Assembly (NCBI GenBank): GCA_017883355.1 | Contig: JADGNS010000002.1 | Span: forward strand, 1-20,687 | Length of the DNA stretch: 20,687 nucleotides | Direction of reading: 5' to 3' | Origin: Candidatus Solibacter sp. | GTDB lineage: Bacteria > Acidobacteriota > Terriglobia > Bryobacterales > Bryobacteraceae | Shown here: in pieces, positions 7,783 to 15,561 of the stretch | Layout: the number at the start of each line of letters is the position of its first letter | How positions within the stretch are numbered: the first letter of the stretch is position 1 | The notes under the pieces: generated by a model | The model's input: the letters and a program-made list of their open reading frames with translations, nothing else | What the model was told of the DNA's origin: nothing | Database searches by the model: none | Translations under genes and position numbers: made by a program

Positions 7783-10700
7783 TTAGTCCTCCTGCTCGTG
7801 CACGACGGCAAAGGGCTCCACCAGAGACGCCCCCCGTCCAAAATAGGTGCTGCGCAGCGAATCCTCCGCCAGATTGACGGCGGTTTCGGCCGCGGCCTGC
7901 ACCCGGTCCTTGCTGTCGATCTTCTTCAAAATGACGTACGTGATCCCGGGAGGAGCGGTACTCACGATGAGGCTCGCGCCCCCGGTCACCCAGGTATCGC
8001 TGCCGTCCTGCGAAATCCTTTGCGACTGCGTGATCTGTAGCACCGCCTGACGCACCGGGCGCCCGTCCGGTCTGGTCCGCTCCACCCTGCGCAGGGCACG
8101 CACGTAGAATTTCGGGGCCGGATAATTCCCGCTCTTCGGTGGCGTCAGGTCGAGGCCGAACAAACGTTCGAATCCAGGGTATTCCGCAAACGCCTTAGTC
8201 AACCACTGCTGTACCTCAAATCGCCACTGGCGGGTCACGCGGAAGGAGTCTTTGCGGCTCGGCGTATATTGGGAATCTTCCTGCACGAACATGCCGATCT
8301 TGCCTGCCAGTTGGCGGCTCGGCTCGCGGAAGGGGCCCGGGTTGAGCGTCTGCCATCGCAGGCTGTCTTCCGATGCGCTTTGTACCCCCTCCACTTTGAT
8401 TCCCCAGTTGCGGAACGCTTCGACGAAGGCTACGCGGCAATGCAATTTGTCTTCCGGATTCACGTCGAAATCGGCGGTGACGATGGCGCGCAGATACTCG
8501 CCGAAGGTGATATCGACCGGCGGCAGGTAATCGATGGCGCGAATGCACATATTGAGCACCTGGGTGGCGGACTGGCACAGTTCCTCGGTGAGCAATTCGG
8601 CCAGTGCCTGGGGCATCTCGCCACGGCAGCACCCTGGCCCATCGCCGGCGCCGGCCAGGCGCAGCAGGTTGGCCGCCCTGATCTCGTAAACCGAGACCAG
8701 CGCGGCGTAAACCGCCGCTACCAGGATGGCTCCCCGGCTGTGAGCGTCGTCGGTATCGCGGTACAGGCGTGGGTCCGGCTCGGTCTTCTGCCAGACGGGT
8801 TTGCGTTGATAGGTGGGCTTGGTGGCCACTTGTTGCACGGCCGCTGCCACCTCGTCGTCGGTAGCGTAGCGGGAAATCGGATCGCGCCGGGTGACCGGAT
8901 GGAATTCTTCCATATGCCGGCCGAGATAGGTGCGCAGGGCCTGAAAGCGGCCGGTGCCGACGCCGAACTCGCGGCCCAGTTGGCCGAGAATGTTTTCCGA
9001 ATTCAAATTGCCTCGCGTGGCGGCGATCTGGCTGGCGACGATTTCCTTCATCTGGAAGCGCGACAACAGCGCCACAATGTCGGCAAACGCCTCATGGAAG
9101 GCAAGCACATCGGGATTGGTGGGATTCACCAGGGTCCGGTTGATGCCATCCAGGATGGCGTGCGTGGTTTCGTGCGCCACGATGTCGTAGGACAGGCAGG
9201 CGCAGACCACCTCATTGCCGAAGCGATCTTCGTCCTGCGACGGGAAATAGCCGAACAGGAGCGAACCCTTGCGCTGGCTGTAGAAGGCATTCTGCTGGCG
9301 CAAGGCATGCGGATAAATGCGCAGGCGCTGCACAAAAACGTCGTCATCCGCCGATTGCCGGTAGCGTCGCCGCTTCTCCTCCGTCGGTGGGGTCCGCAAA
9401 CCGACGCGCTGCAAATCCAGCGGCGGGCCGGTCCAAAACACTTTGCGCCCCAGGGCGGTTTCGAAGATGTCGATGGTCTTGCGCGCTACCGCGTACGCCA
9501 TCTGCTGGTGGAACAACGGATTCCCCGGCGAGGGCCGCAGGCCATCCTGGGCGAGCAGTTTGGGATCGTTGAGGTTCACCGGCGCGTAGAAACACTCGCT
9601 GGAAGGGTCGTAGTCCACCACTTCCAGGTATTCATCCACCGGACCGGGAGCCAGGGACTTATCCCAGGGCACCTCGAGGGTGGTTTCGGCGAGCGCAGCG
9701 GTGGATCGCTGGAGCGCGTGGGACGGGTCGAGCGCATAAATCCGCAGGCGCCGCGTCGCGGGATCCGGCGGGGTCCAGGGATTGCGCGTGGCTTCCAGTC
9801 CGGGAGGCGTCGTCGTTCCGCCCGGGGGCAGGGGCGGTGTGCCCGGGGATGACGGCGGCGGCGCGCCCGGGGACGCGGGCGGAGGCTGCGCAGGCGCGGC
9901 TTTCTTGCCTGCCTTGGCGGACGGCCGCCGCGGGGCGGCAGGCGGCGCGGCGTGCACGTCGCCGGTCTGGACGTAGCGGCGGAGTTGGGGCGACGCCTTG
10001 GAAGTTGCGCTGGCGATGTACTCGCGGACCAGGCTCTGTTCGCGCGGGGAGAGCGCGTTGGGGCCCTTCTTCACCAGCGGCATGAGCCCGGGGTCGGTCA
10101 TCGCCAGTTGGGCGAACTCCACCTGCAACATCTGTTCCAGAGGTCCCGCGGGCGCCTTCGCCTGCTCGACACCGAGACCCGTGACCGCCTTCAGCCAGGG
10201 CAGCCAGATGACATCGGCGGCCTCCATGGAAAGGCCCTGCGGCACGCAATCCAGCGCGGCCCGCGCCTGCAGAATCCCCCGGCCGAACTCCTCGTAATGG
10301 GCGCCCGGCGATTTGGCCGTTTGCAGCAGCGCCTGGCGGACCGCTTCGGCGCGGTGCCAGTCCTTGGGGAACTTCGAACCGTTGACCAGAAGCCACAGCG
10401 CGGCGGCGGCGGCGATTTGCGGGGTGGCCGCGGAGGTCCCGGCGCCGTCCTCGCTCACCACGTCGGGGCAGCCGAATTCCGCCCAGGGAATGTTGGGTGT
10501 GTAGGCGGCCAGCGCGGACCGCATCTTGTCGTGCGGTCCCCAGTTGCCGGACATCGTCCCCGGAAGATCGTAGGGCAATCCGTCGGCCATCACGCCGGTG
10601 GCGGAAATCACCCGGTTGAACAGCGCCGGATACACCGTGCTGTCCGGCGTGGTGGACAGCGGGCCTATCTTCAGGTGATTGCCCGCCGCCGCCACGCAGA

Positions 10701-11529
10701 AGACGCCCTGTTCGTAGGCGCGGTTGTAGGCGTCCACCCAGAATTTGCTGGCCACGCCCCCCATGGAGAGGGTGATCGCATCGCACCCGTTATCGATGGC
10801 GTATTGCACGGCACTGGCCAGCGCGCCGGTCCCGGCCAGCACCACGCGTTCGGAGATACGCAACGGCAAGACCTCGGCGTCCGGCGCTCCGCCAAGAGGT
10901 TCACCCTTCAGCAATTTGATGGGGCCGCCGGCCAGGATACAGAGCGTCGCCGTACCGTGCCCCCGGTTGTCGAGGGGCAGGCCCATTCCGCCGGGATCGT
11001 CGGCGAAGGGCGCCGCGGGGTTCTTAGTGAAGTCGCGGCTGAGATCGCGCAAGATCTGCGCCGCCGGAGGCAGCGCGTGATGCGACTTGTCGTATCCGGT
11101 GTCGATATGAGCGATTCGCACGCGGCGTCCCAGCGAGTTATGCTTGCGGGCATAGGCCCGCGCCGAGGCTAACTGGGAGTAACGATCCGCCAGGTGCCAT
11201 CCGGGCTCAGGGCCGGTAGGCGCGCTATGACTCTGCGGATTGGCCACGCCGCTGGGAGGGCCGAACGCGACCGGCGCGTCCGCCGCGGGCTGCGGCGTGA
11301 GCCTGCGGAAGGGAACCTCCGCGGTTCCCTCGGGCTCGATATAGTGCCCGTCGCCCCCGCGCCGGGCGTATTCCTCGTAGGCGGCTTGCCAGGGAACGTC
11401 CGAATCGGCCACGGCCGCTTCTTGCACTTGAATCTGGCCGGATGCCGGCGTGACGCCGAGTTCCGACGCAGGCGCCGCGACCGAAATCAGGCGAACCAGT
11501 TTCTTATTGGGAGAAGAGGGTGAGCTCAT
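7783..11529 (-). CDS. Dual protease: subtilisin (S8) domain fused to thermolysin-like (M4) metalloprotease domain
   Basis: Predicted 1248-residue bifunctional peptidase. The N-terminal ~110 residues are unrecognised. Residues ~130-425 are a subtilase: D143 (HIDTG), H191 (NRGHGTA), oxyanion N284 (AAAGNH) and S366 (GAGTSAATP). A helical stretch (~435-525) and a Pro/Ser/Gly linker (~527-580) follow. Residues ~620-1110 resemble the thermolysin family: RLRIYPHALRQQNAFYSQ, then the zinc motif H786ETTH790, third ligand E813 (HEAFADI), and H930 in DDAHSRGAILVAAVY, at the position of thermolysin H231. The last ~115 residues are an unrecognised, probably beta-rich region. Both catalytic sets look intact. 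No signal peptide is visible, unusual for either family, which suggests intracellular action or non-classical export. The ATG at 11529 has only a weak upstream ribosome site. The MBL gene follows after 3 bp. Catalytic assignments are firm; biological role is unknown. Confidence 0.92.
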   Translation of the reverse strand: MSSPSSPNKKLVRLISVAAPASELGVTPASGQIQVQEAAVADSDVPWQAAYEEYARRGGDGHYIEPEGTAEVPFRRLTPQPAADAPVAFGPPSGVANPQSHSAPTGPEPGWHLADRYSQLASARAYARKHNSLGRRVRIAHIDTGYDKSHHALPPAAQILRDLSRDFTKNPAAPFADDPGGMGLPLDNRGHGTATLCILAGGPIKLLKGEPLGGAPDAEVLPLRISERVVLAGTGALASAVQYAIDNGCDAITLSMGGVASKFWVDAYNRAYEQGVFCVAAAGNHLKIGPLSTTPDSTVYPALFNRVISATGVMADGLPYDLPGTMSGNWGPHDKMRSALAAYTPNIPWAEFGCPDVVSEDGAGTSAATPQIAAAAALWLLVNGSKFPKDWHRAEAVRQALLQTAKSPGAHYEEFGRGILQARAALDCVPQGLSMEAADVIWLPWLKAVTGLGVEQAKAPAGPLEQMLQVEFAQLAMTDPGLMPLVKKGPNALSPREQSLVREYIASATSKASPQLRRYVQTGDVHAAPPAAPRRPSAKAGKKAAPAQPPPASPGAPPPSSPGTPPLPPGGTTTPPGLEATRNPWTPPDPATRRLRIYALDPSHALQRSTAALAETTLEVPWDKSLAPGPVDEYLEVVDYDPSSECFYAPVNLNDPKLLAQDGLRPSPGNPLFHQQMAYAVARKTIDIFETALGRKVFWTGPPLDLQRVGLRTPPTEEKRRRYRQSADDDVFVQRLRIYPHALRQQNAFYSQRKGSLLFGYFPSQDEDRFGNEVVCACLSYDIVAHETTHAILDGINRTLVNPTNPDVLAFHEAFADIVALLSRFQMKEIVASQIAATRGNLNSENILGQLGREFGVGTGRFQALRTYLGRHMEEFHPVTRRDPISRYATDDEVAAAVQQVATKPTYQRKPVWQKTEPDPRLYRDTDDAHSRGAILVAAVYAALVSVYEIRAANLLRLAGAGDGPGCCRGEMPQALAELLTEELCQSATQVLNMCIRAIDYLPPVDITFGEYLRAIVTADFDVNPEDKLHCRVAFVEAFRNWGIKVEGVQSASEDSLRWQTLNPGPFREPSRQLAGKIGMFVQEDSQYTPSRKDSFRVTRQWRFEVQQWLTKAFAEYPGFERLFGLDLTPPKSGNYPAPKFYVRALRRVERTRPDGRPVRQAVLQITQSQRISQDGSDTWVTGGASLIVSTAPPGITYVILKKIDSKDRVQAAAETAVNLAEDSLRSTYFGRGASLVEPFAVVHEQED

Positions 11530-11554
11530 GACGCGGGTAATATCTCACGGAATG

Positions 11555-11560
11555 ATTTTA
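11555..11560 (-). promoter_or_regulatory. Candidate -10 element for the protease-MBL operon
   Basis: TAAAAT on the minus strand, 25 bp upstream of the protease ATG, inside a conspicuously A/T-rich block (11538-11600) that contrasts with the surrounding GC-rich DNA. No convincing -35 box is seen. The 208-bp divergent gap (11530-11737) must hold promoters for both the protease operon and the oxidoreductase. Confidence 0.3.
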
Positions 11561-11593
11561 AATACAAGAGGGTAAATTACTCTGCTTTTCTTA

Positions 11594-11605
11594 CTGGTTA
11601 ACCAG
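11594..11605. promoter_or_regulatory. Perfect 12-bp palindrome, candidate operator
   Basis: ctggttaaccag is fully self-complementary and lies 65 bp upstream of the protease start, between the divergent protease and oxidoreductase genes. It is a plausible site for a dimeric regulator. A second smaller dyad (tcgac-a-gtcga, 11633-11643) lies 27 bp further along. No regulator gene is in the window, so the binding protein is unknown. Confidence 0.35.
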
Positions 11606-11737
11606 CGGCAACCCTCGGTAGAGCGCGGGAGCTCGACAGTCGACACAAACCGATCGTCTGTCCCACCACCCTTGCTTCCGTTGGTGAACCGTGATACTTG
11701 TGGCTCCGTTACCCCGTTATTTAGAGGAGACCACACC

Positions 11738-13393
11738 ATGCAAAGACGCGATTTGCTGAAATCCGCGGCCGTTGGAGCCGGACTGACCATTCTGCGAAGC
11801 GGCACGCTTCGCGGGCAGAACGCCCCCAGCAACAAACTGAATGTTGCCCTGATGGGCGTTTGGGGACGAGGCACCGCTCACTACAACGTGCTGCGCAACG
11901 AGAACGTGGTCGCCTTGTGCGACGTGAACGATACGCGCACCAAGGAGGCGTTAGCCATCTTCCCCAAGGCCACGCCGTACTGGGACTGGCGGAGGGTGCT
12001 CGACCAGAAGGACGTCGAGGCCGTGATGATCTGCACCGCCGATCATCACCACGCCTTCATCGCCAATTGGGCGCTCAATCGCAACCTGCACGTCTACTGC
12101 GAAAAGCCCATGGGCATCAGCGTGGACGAAGTCCGCACGGTGCGCGCCAACTACCTCGGCAAGCGCGCCAAACTGGCCACCCAGCACGGCACACAGCGGC
12201 ACGCCTACCCCAACTTCGAGCGCATACGCGAACTGATTCTGGATGGCGCCATCGGCGACCTGAAGACGATTCACGGGTGGGACGCGCGCCAACTTCCCCG
12301 CCCCGGCTACCCGGCCGGCGAAGGTATGCCGCCCTCGATCCTGCACTACGAACAGTGGATCGGACCCTCGCCCTACCATCCCTACAGCCCGCAGTATTTC
12401 GGCGGATCGAGCGGCCTGAACTGCCTCTTCTGGAACATGTACCGCGATTTCGGCGTCGGGCAAATGGGCGACATGGGCGCGCACACCATGGATCTGTTGT
12501 GGAACTCGATCGATGCCGGCGCCCCGACGGGCATCGAAGTGGATCAGGAAGTGAGCGATAAGTACGACCCCAACATCTGTCCCGTGAAGCTGAAGGTGAG
12601 TTTCGATCATCCGGCGAACAGTTGGCGCGGGCCGGTGCAGGTCGTCTGGTATCAAGGCGGATTGAAGCCCACCCCGCCCAAGAGTTACATCGATGTGACC
12701 CGCGTGGGCAATGGTGCGATCTTCGAGGGCACTAAGGGCAGTATCTTCGCCGATTTTACCAGCCGCCTGATTATTCCGAATAATGACGACGGCGACCTGA
12801 CTTACTACAAGCGCCGCGCCAAGCAGGATACCCTGCCGCTGATCGGCGGCACCGGACAAGTAACGCAAGCGCCGCCGCGGCCGGCGGGCATGGCGGCGGC
12901 CGGCGGACGCGGCGGACCGGGCGGCCGTGGGGGACAGGGTGGGCGCGGCGGTCAGGGCGGCCGCGGTGCGCTGCCTGCCGGTTTCACCGCCAACCCGAGC
13001 GCGGAAGTAACCGCCACCGGCTTCCCCGTGGTGCAGATGATGGAAGGCGGCATTCCGCCCGACCTGGGCATGCCAAATACCGACGTGCAGCGCATATTGG
13101 CTGCCGAACAGGCCGGCACCCCCCGCCCGGCCGGCGGCGACGTCTTTCAGGCCGAGTGGCTGGACGCCTGCAAAGGCAAGAGCAACAACGTGACCCACGG
13201 CACCAGCAGCAAGACGCACTGCGACTTCGACTACTCCGGGACCATGATGGAGCAGATGCTGCTCGGCCTGGTGGCGCACCGCGTCGGCAAGAAGATCGCC
13301 TACGACCCGGCCACCGGGCGCGTAACTAATGCGCCCGAAGCCAACGACTATCTCAAGCGCACTTACCGCTCCGGCTGGACCCTGAACGGGTAG
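11738..13393 (+). CDS. Tat-exported Gfo/Idh/MocA-family oxidoreductase
   Basis: Probable NAD(P)-dependent sugar or polyol dehydrogenase/hydrolyase-type enzyme, exported folded through the Tat pathway. 551 residues. The N-terminus has the twin-arginine signal QRRDLLKSAAVGAGLTIL. The Rossmann motif is GVWGRG (40-45), followed by the family marker CEKPMG (121-126) and the C-terminal-domain motif GDMGAHTMDLLW (244-255; D245 and H249). Residues ~384-411 are a Gly/Arg-rich insert (12887-12970). The start at 11738 is preferred over an in-frame upstream ATG at 11672 because AGGAGA lies 7 nt upstream and the Tat motif begins directly after it. Substrate cannot be read from sequence. It is followed by a repeat element and then the transporter, so it is probably transcribed separately. 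Confidence 0.95.
   Translation: MQRRDLLKSAAVGAGLTILRSGTLRGQNAPSNKLNVALMGVWGRGTAHYNVLRNENVVALCDVNDTRTKEALAIFPKATPYWDWRRVLDQKDVEAVMICTADHHHAFIANWALNRNLHVYCEKPMGISVDEVRTVRANYLGKRAKLATQHGTQRHAYPNFERIRELILDGAIGDLKTIHGWDARQLPRPGYPAGEGMPPSILHYEQWIGPSPYHPYSPQYFGGSSGLNCLFWNMYRDFGVGQMGDMGAHTMDLLWNSIDAGAPTGIEVDQEVSDKYDPNICPVKLKVSFDHPANSWRGPVQVVWYQGGLKPTPPKSYIDVTRVGNGAIFEGTKGSIFADFTSRLIIPNNDDGDLTYYKRRAKQDTLPLIGGTGQVTQAPPRPAGMAAAGGRGGPGGRGGQGGRGGQGGRGALPAGFTANPSAEVTATGFPVVQMMEGGIPPDLGMPNTDVQRILAAEQAGTPRPAGGDVFQAEWLDACKGKSNNVTHGTSSKTHCDFDYSGTMMEQMLLGLVAHRVGKKIAYDPATGRVTNAPEANDYLKRTYRSGWTLNG
12887..12970 (+). repeat. Gly/Arg-rich low-complexity segment in the oxidoreductase
   Basis: Codes for about 28 residues of GGRGG/GGQGG type (residues 384-411) inserted in the C-terminal domain. 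The nucleotide sequence is GC-rich and roughly 9-bp periodic. It is in frame and interrupts a region otherwise typical of the family, so it is expected to be a surface loop. Confidence 0.8.
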
Positions 13394-13413
13394 ATAGAAC
13401 GTCATAAGTCACC

Positions 13414-13529
13414 AGGCATCCGCTCCCTAACGGTCGCGGCTCGGATTGATGCATTGCGGCTCGGATTGATGTTTGACGATTCGCAAAGTGTCCCGATTCC
13501 GAGGCGCGACCGTTAGGGAGCGGATGCCT
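13414..13529. repeat. REP-like inverted-repeat element
   Basis: The left arm (13414-13438) and right arm (13505-13529) are a perfect 25-bp inverted repeat; with one mismatch it extends to 32 bp per arm (to 13445 and from 13498). The spacer contains a tandem duplication. The whole element fills the 158-bp gap between the oxidoreductase stop and the transporter ribosome site. The same core occurs alone at 4228-4258. No ORF or transposase is nearby, so it would be mobilised in trans, if at all. As RNA it would form a very stable hairpin and could act as a terminator or RNA-stability element. Confidence 0.9.
13436..13471. repeat. Direct repeat inside the REP-like element (16 bp, 20-bp period)
   Basis: gcggctcggattgatg occurs at 13436-13451 and again at 13456-13471. 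This looks like a local duplication of the inner end of the left arm and lengthens the spacer of the inverted repeat. Confidence 0.85.
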
Positions 13530-13551
13530 CCGATACCCCAGGAGACCACAC

Positions 13552-15561
13552 ATGGCGGATCCCGCGCCCAAGCGATTACCCGCGAACGCCTACACTCCGC
13601 TCCCGCCCGGGACGGTCTACTCTCCGCCCGTAGCGGCATCGGAGAAACTCGCCGAACTGACGCCACGCTCGGTCGGATGGGGAGTCTTTCTGTGCGTCGT
13701 CTTCACGGTAGCCTCGGCCTACTCCGGGCTGAAAGTGGGACAGGTGATGGAAGCCGCGATCCCCATCTCCATCCTGGCGATCGGTCTCGCGCGCCTCTAC
13801 CCGCGCCGCTCCACCGTGCTCGAAAACGTAATCATCACGGGCATCGGCGGACTCGCGGGATCGGTGGTGGCGGGCGCCATCTTCACCCTGCCCGCGCTCT
13901 ACATTCTGAAGCTGGATCCGCACCCGATACAGACCATCTTCATCTGCGTGGCCGGCGGTTGCCTCGGCGTCCTGTTCCTGATTCCGCTGCGCCGCTACTT
14001 CGTGCGCGACATGCACGGCATCCTCCCCTACCCCGAGGCCACCGCCATCACCGAGGTCCTGGTAACCGGTGAGAAGGGCGGCTCGCAGGCCAAACTGCTG
14101 TTGCAGGCCACCGCCATTTCGGGCGTCTACGATTTTCTGGTCACCACGTTCCACGTCTGGAAGGAGTATCTGGATTTCCAGTTTGTGCCGGTCATCCGCA
14201 CGCTCACGGAGCGCGCCCGGATCGCGGTGAGCTTCGATGCCATCAGCTTCATTCTCGGCCTGGGCTACGTGATGGGCCTGCGCAGCTCGATGATTCTCTG
14301 CGCCGGCGGCGTGCTCTCCAACCTGGTGCTGGTGCCGCTGGTCTATATGATCGGCAGCCACAACACCACGGCGGTGTACCCGGGCACGATTCCCATCGCG
14401 CAGATGACGGCATCGCAGATCTTCCGCGGCTACGTACGCTTCGTCGGCGTGGGCGCCATCGCCACGGCGGGCATCTTCGGCATCGTGAAATCGCTGCGCA
14501 TCGTGGCCGACTCCTTCGGCGTGGCGCTGAAGGCCTTTCGCGTGGGCAAGGACGCAAGCGGTGAACGCACGGACCGCGATCTGCCGATCATGACCATCCT
14601 GCTGGGGGTGGCTGTGAGCGCGCTCGCTATCGGAGTCTTCCTCGGCCAACTCAACAGTTCACCCGCCGTCGTGATCGCCGGCGTCACGCTGGCGCTGCTC
14701 TTCTCGTTCTTCTTCACCTCGGTGGCGGCCAACGCCATCGCCACTACGGCGCGCAATCCGGTGTCGGGAATGACCATGCTGACCATCATCATCTCCTCCA
14801 TCGTGCTGCTGCGCTTCGGCGTCTCCGGCACCACCGGCATGTTCTTCGTCATGGCGCTGGCCGGCATGGTGTGCACCGCGCTCTCCACCTCCGGCCAGAC
14901 CATCACGGATTTCAAGACGGGCTACTGGCTGGGCTCGACGCCCGCGGCGCAGCAGAAGGTGAAGTTCCTGGGGGTGCTGGCGGCCTCCATCGCGGCCGGT
15001 CTGACCATCGTCATGCTGGCGCAGACCTTCCAGTTTGGCGAGGCGGCGCCGGGCGACCTGCGCGTGGTGCTTCCCTCCCCCCAGGCCTCCATTATGAAAG
15101 CGCTGGTGGAGGGCTTCATGAGCCGCCAGCCGGTGGCCTATATTCTGTTCGGCGCCGGCGCGGCCATCGCGGTCGCCATGGAAATGCTGGGCGTGCCCGC
15201 GCTGATCTTCGCGCTGGGCATGTACCTGCCGCTGGAACTCAATACGCCCGCCCTGGTAGGCGGCTTTCTGGCGCACTACCTCGGCAAGCGCTCGGAACGC
15301 GAGGGCGGCGAGCGCGGAGGCGGCATCCGCGAGCGCGGCGTGATCATCGCTTCGGGATTGATGGCGGGCGGCGCGCTCGGCGGCGTGTTCGGCGCGGCGT
15401 GCCGCTTGATCCCGGGTTACTCTGAAGATTGGATCCGCACGCCGTTCTACGGCAACGAGGTGGCCTCACAGTTGATTTCCGCCGCCCTGTTCGTGGCGCT
15501 GTGCGTGTACCTGTGGTTCGGATCCTTGCGCGACTCGCTGGGCAACAAGGAGAGTGCATGA
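13552..15561 (+). CDS. OPT-family oligopeptide transporter
   Basis: Integral membrane transporter of the oligopeptide transporter (OPT/YSL) family, probably proton-coupled uptake of small peptides or metal-peptide chelates across the inner membrane. The 669-residue length fits bacterial members. Seen: many hydrophobic segments throughout, the N-terminal SAYSGLKVGQVMEAAIP segment (55-71), LPYPEATAITEVL (158-170), and the family signature NPVSGMT (402-408). Start at 13552 with AGGAGA 6 nt upstream; the leader aggagaccacac is identical over 12 nt to that of the oxidoreductase gene. The stop codon overlaps the next gene (ATGA), so transporter and peptidase are translationally coupled. Substrate specificity (peptide versus metal chelate) cannot be read from sequence. 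Confidence 0.95.
   Translation: MADPAPKRLPANAYTPLPPGTVYSPPVAASEKLAELTPRSVGWGVFLCVVFTVASAYSGLKVGQVMEAAIPISILAIGLARLYPRRSTVLENVIITGIGGLAGSVVAGAIFTLPALYILKLDPHPIQTIFICVAGGCLGVLFLIPLRRYFVRDMHGILPYPEATAITEVLVTGEKGGSQAKLLLQATAISGVYDFLVTTFHVWKEYLDFQFVPVIRTLTERARIAVSFDAISFILGLGYVMGLRSSMILCAGGVLSNLVLVPLVYMIGSHNTTAVYPGTIPIAQMTASQIFRGYVRFVGVGAIATAGIFGIVKSLRIVADSFGVALKAFRVGKDASGERTDRDLPIMTILLGVAVSALAIGVFLGQLNSSPAVVIAGVTLALLFSFFFTSVAANAIATTARNPVSGMTMLTIIISSIVLLRFGVSGTTGMFFVMALAGMVCTALSTSGQTITDFKTGYWLGSTPAAQQKVKFLGVLAASIAAGLTIVMLAQTFQFGEAAPGDLRVVLPSPQASIMKALVEGFMSRQPVAYILFGAGAAIAVAMEMLGVPALIFALGMYLPLELNTPALVGGFLAHYLGKRSEREGGERGGGIRERGVIIASGLMAGGALGGVFGAACRLIPGYSEDWIRTPFYGNEVASQLISAALFVALCVYLWFGSLRDSLGNKESA

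Noticed and set aside
6130..11172. Long plus-strand open frames at 6130-8040, 8269-9852 and 9952-11172
   Set aside because: All are antisense to the MBL and protease genes, which have complete catalytic motifs. The shadows show no motifs, and stops are rare only because of high GC at third codon positions.
6232..11529. Classification as a known Avs/AVAST type 1 defence system
   Set aside because: No STAND NTPase or other nucleotide-dependent sensor is present next to the protease and MBL genes within the window; only the general protease plus MBL theme is shared.
11672..11737. Upstream ATG giving a 22-residue longer oxidoreductase
   Set aside because: The Tat signal and the Shine-Dalgarno both place the start at 11738.
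11951..14649. Minus-strand open frames at 11951-13405 and 13576-14649
   Set aside because: Shadows of the oxidoreductase and transporter genes; no recognisable family features.
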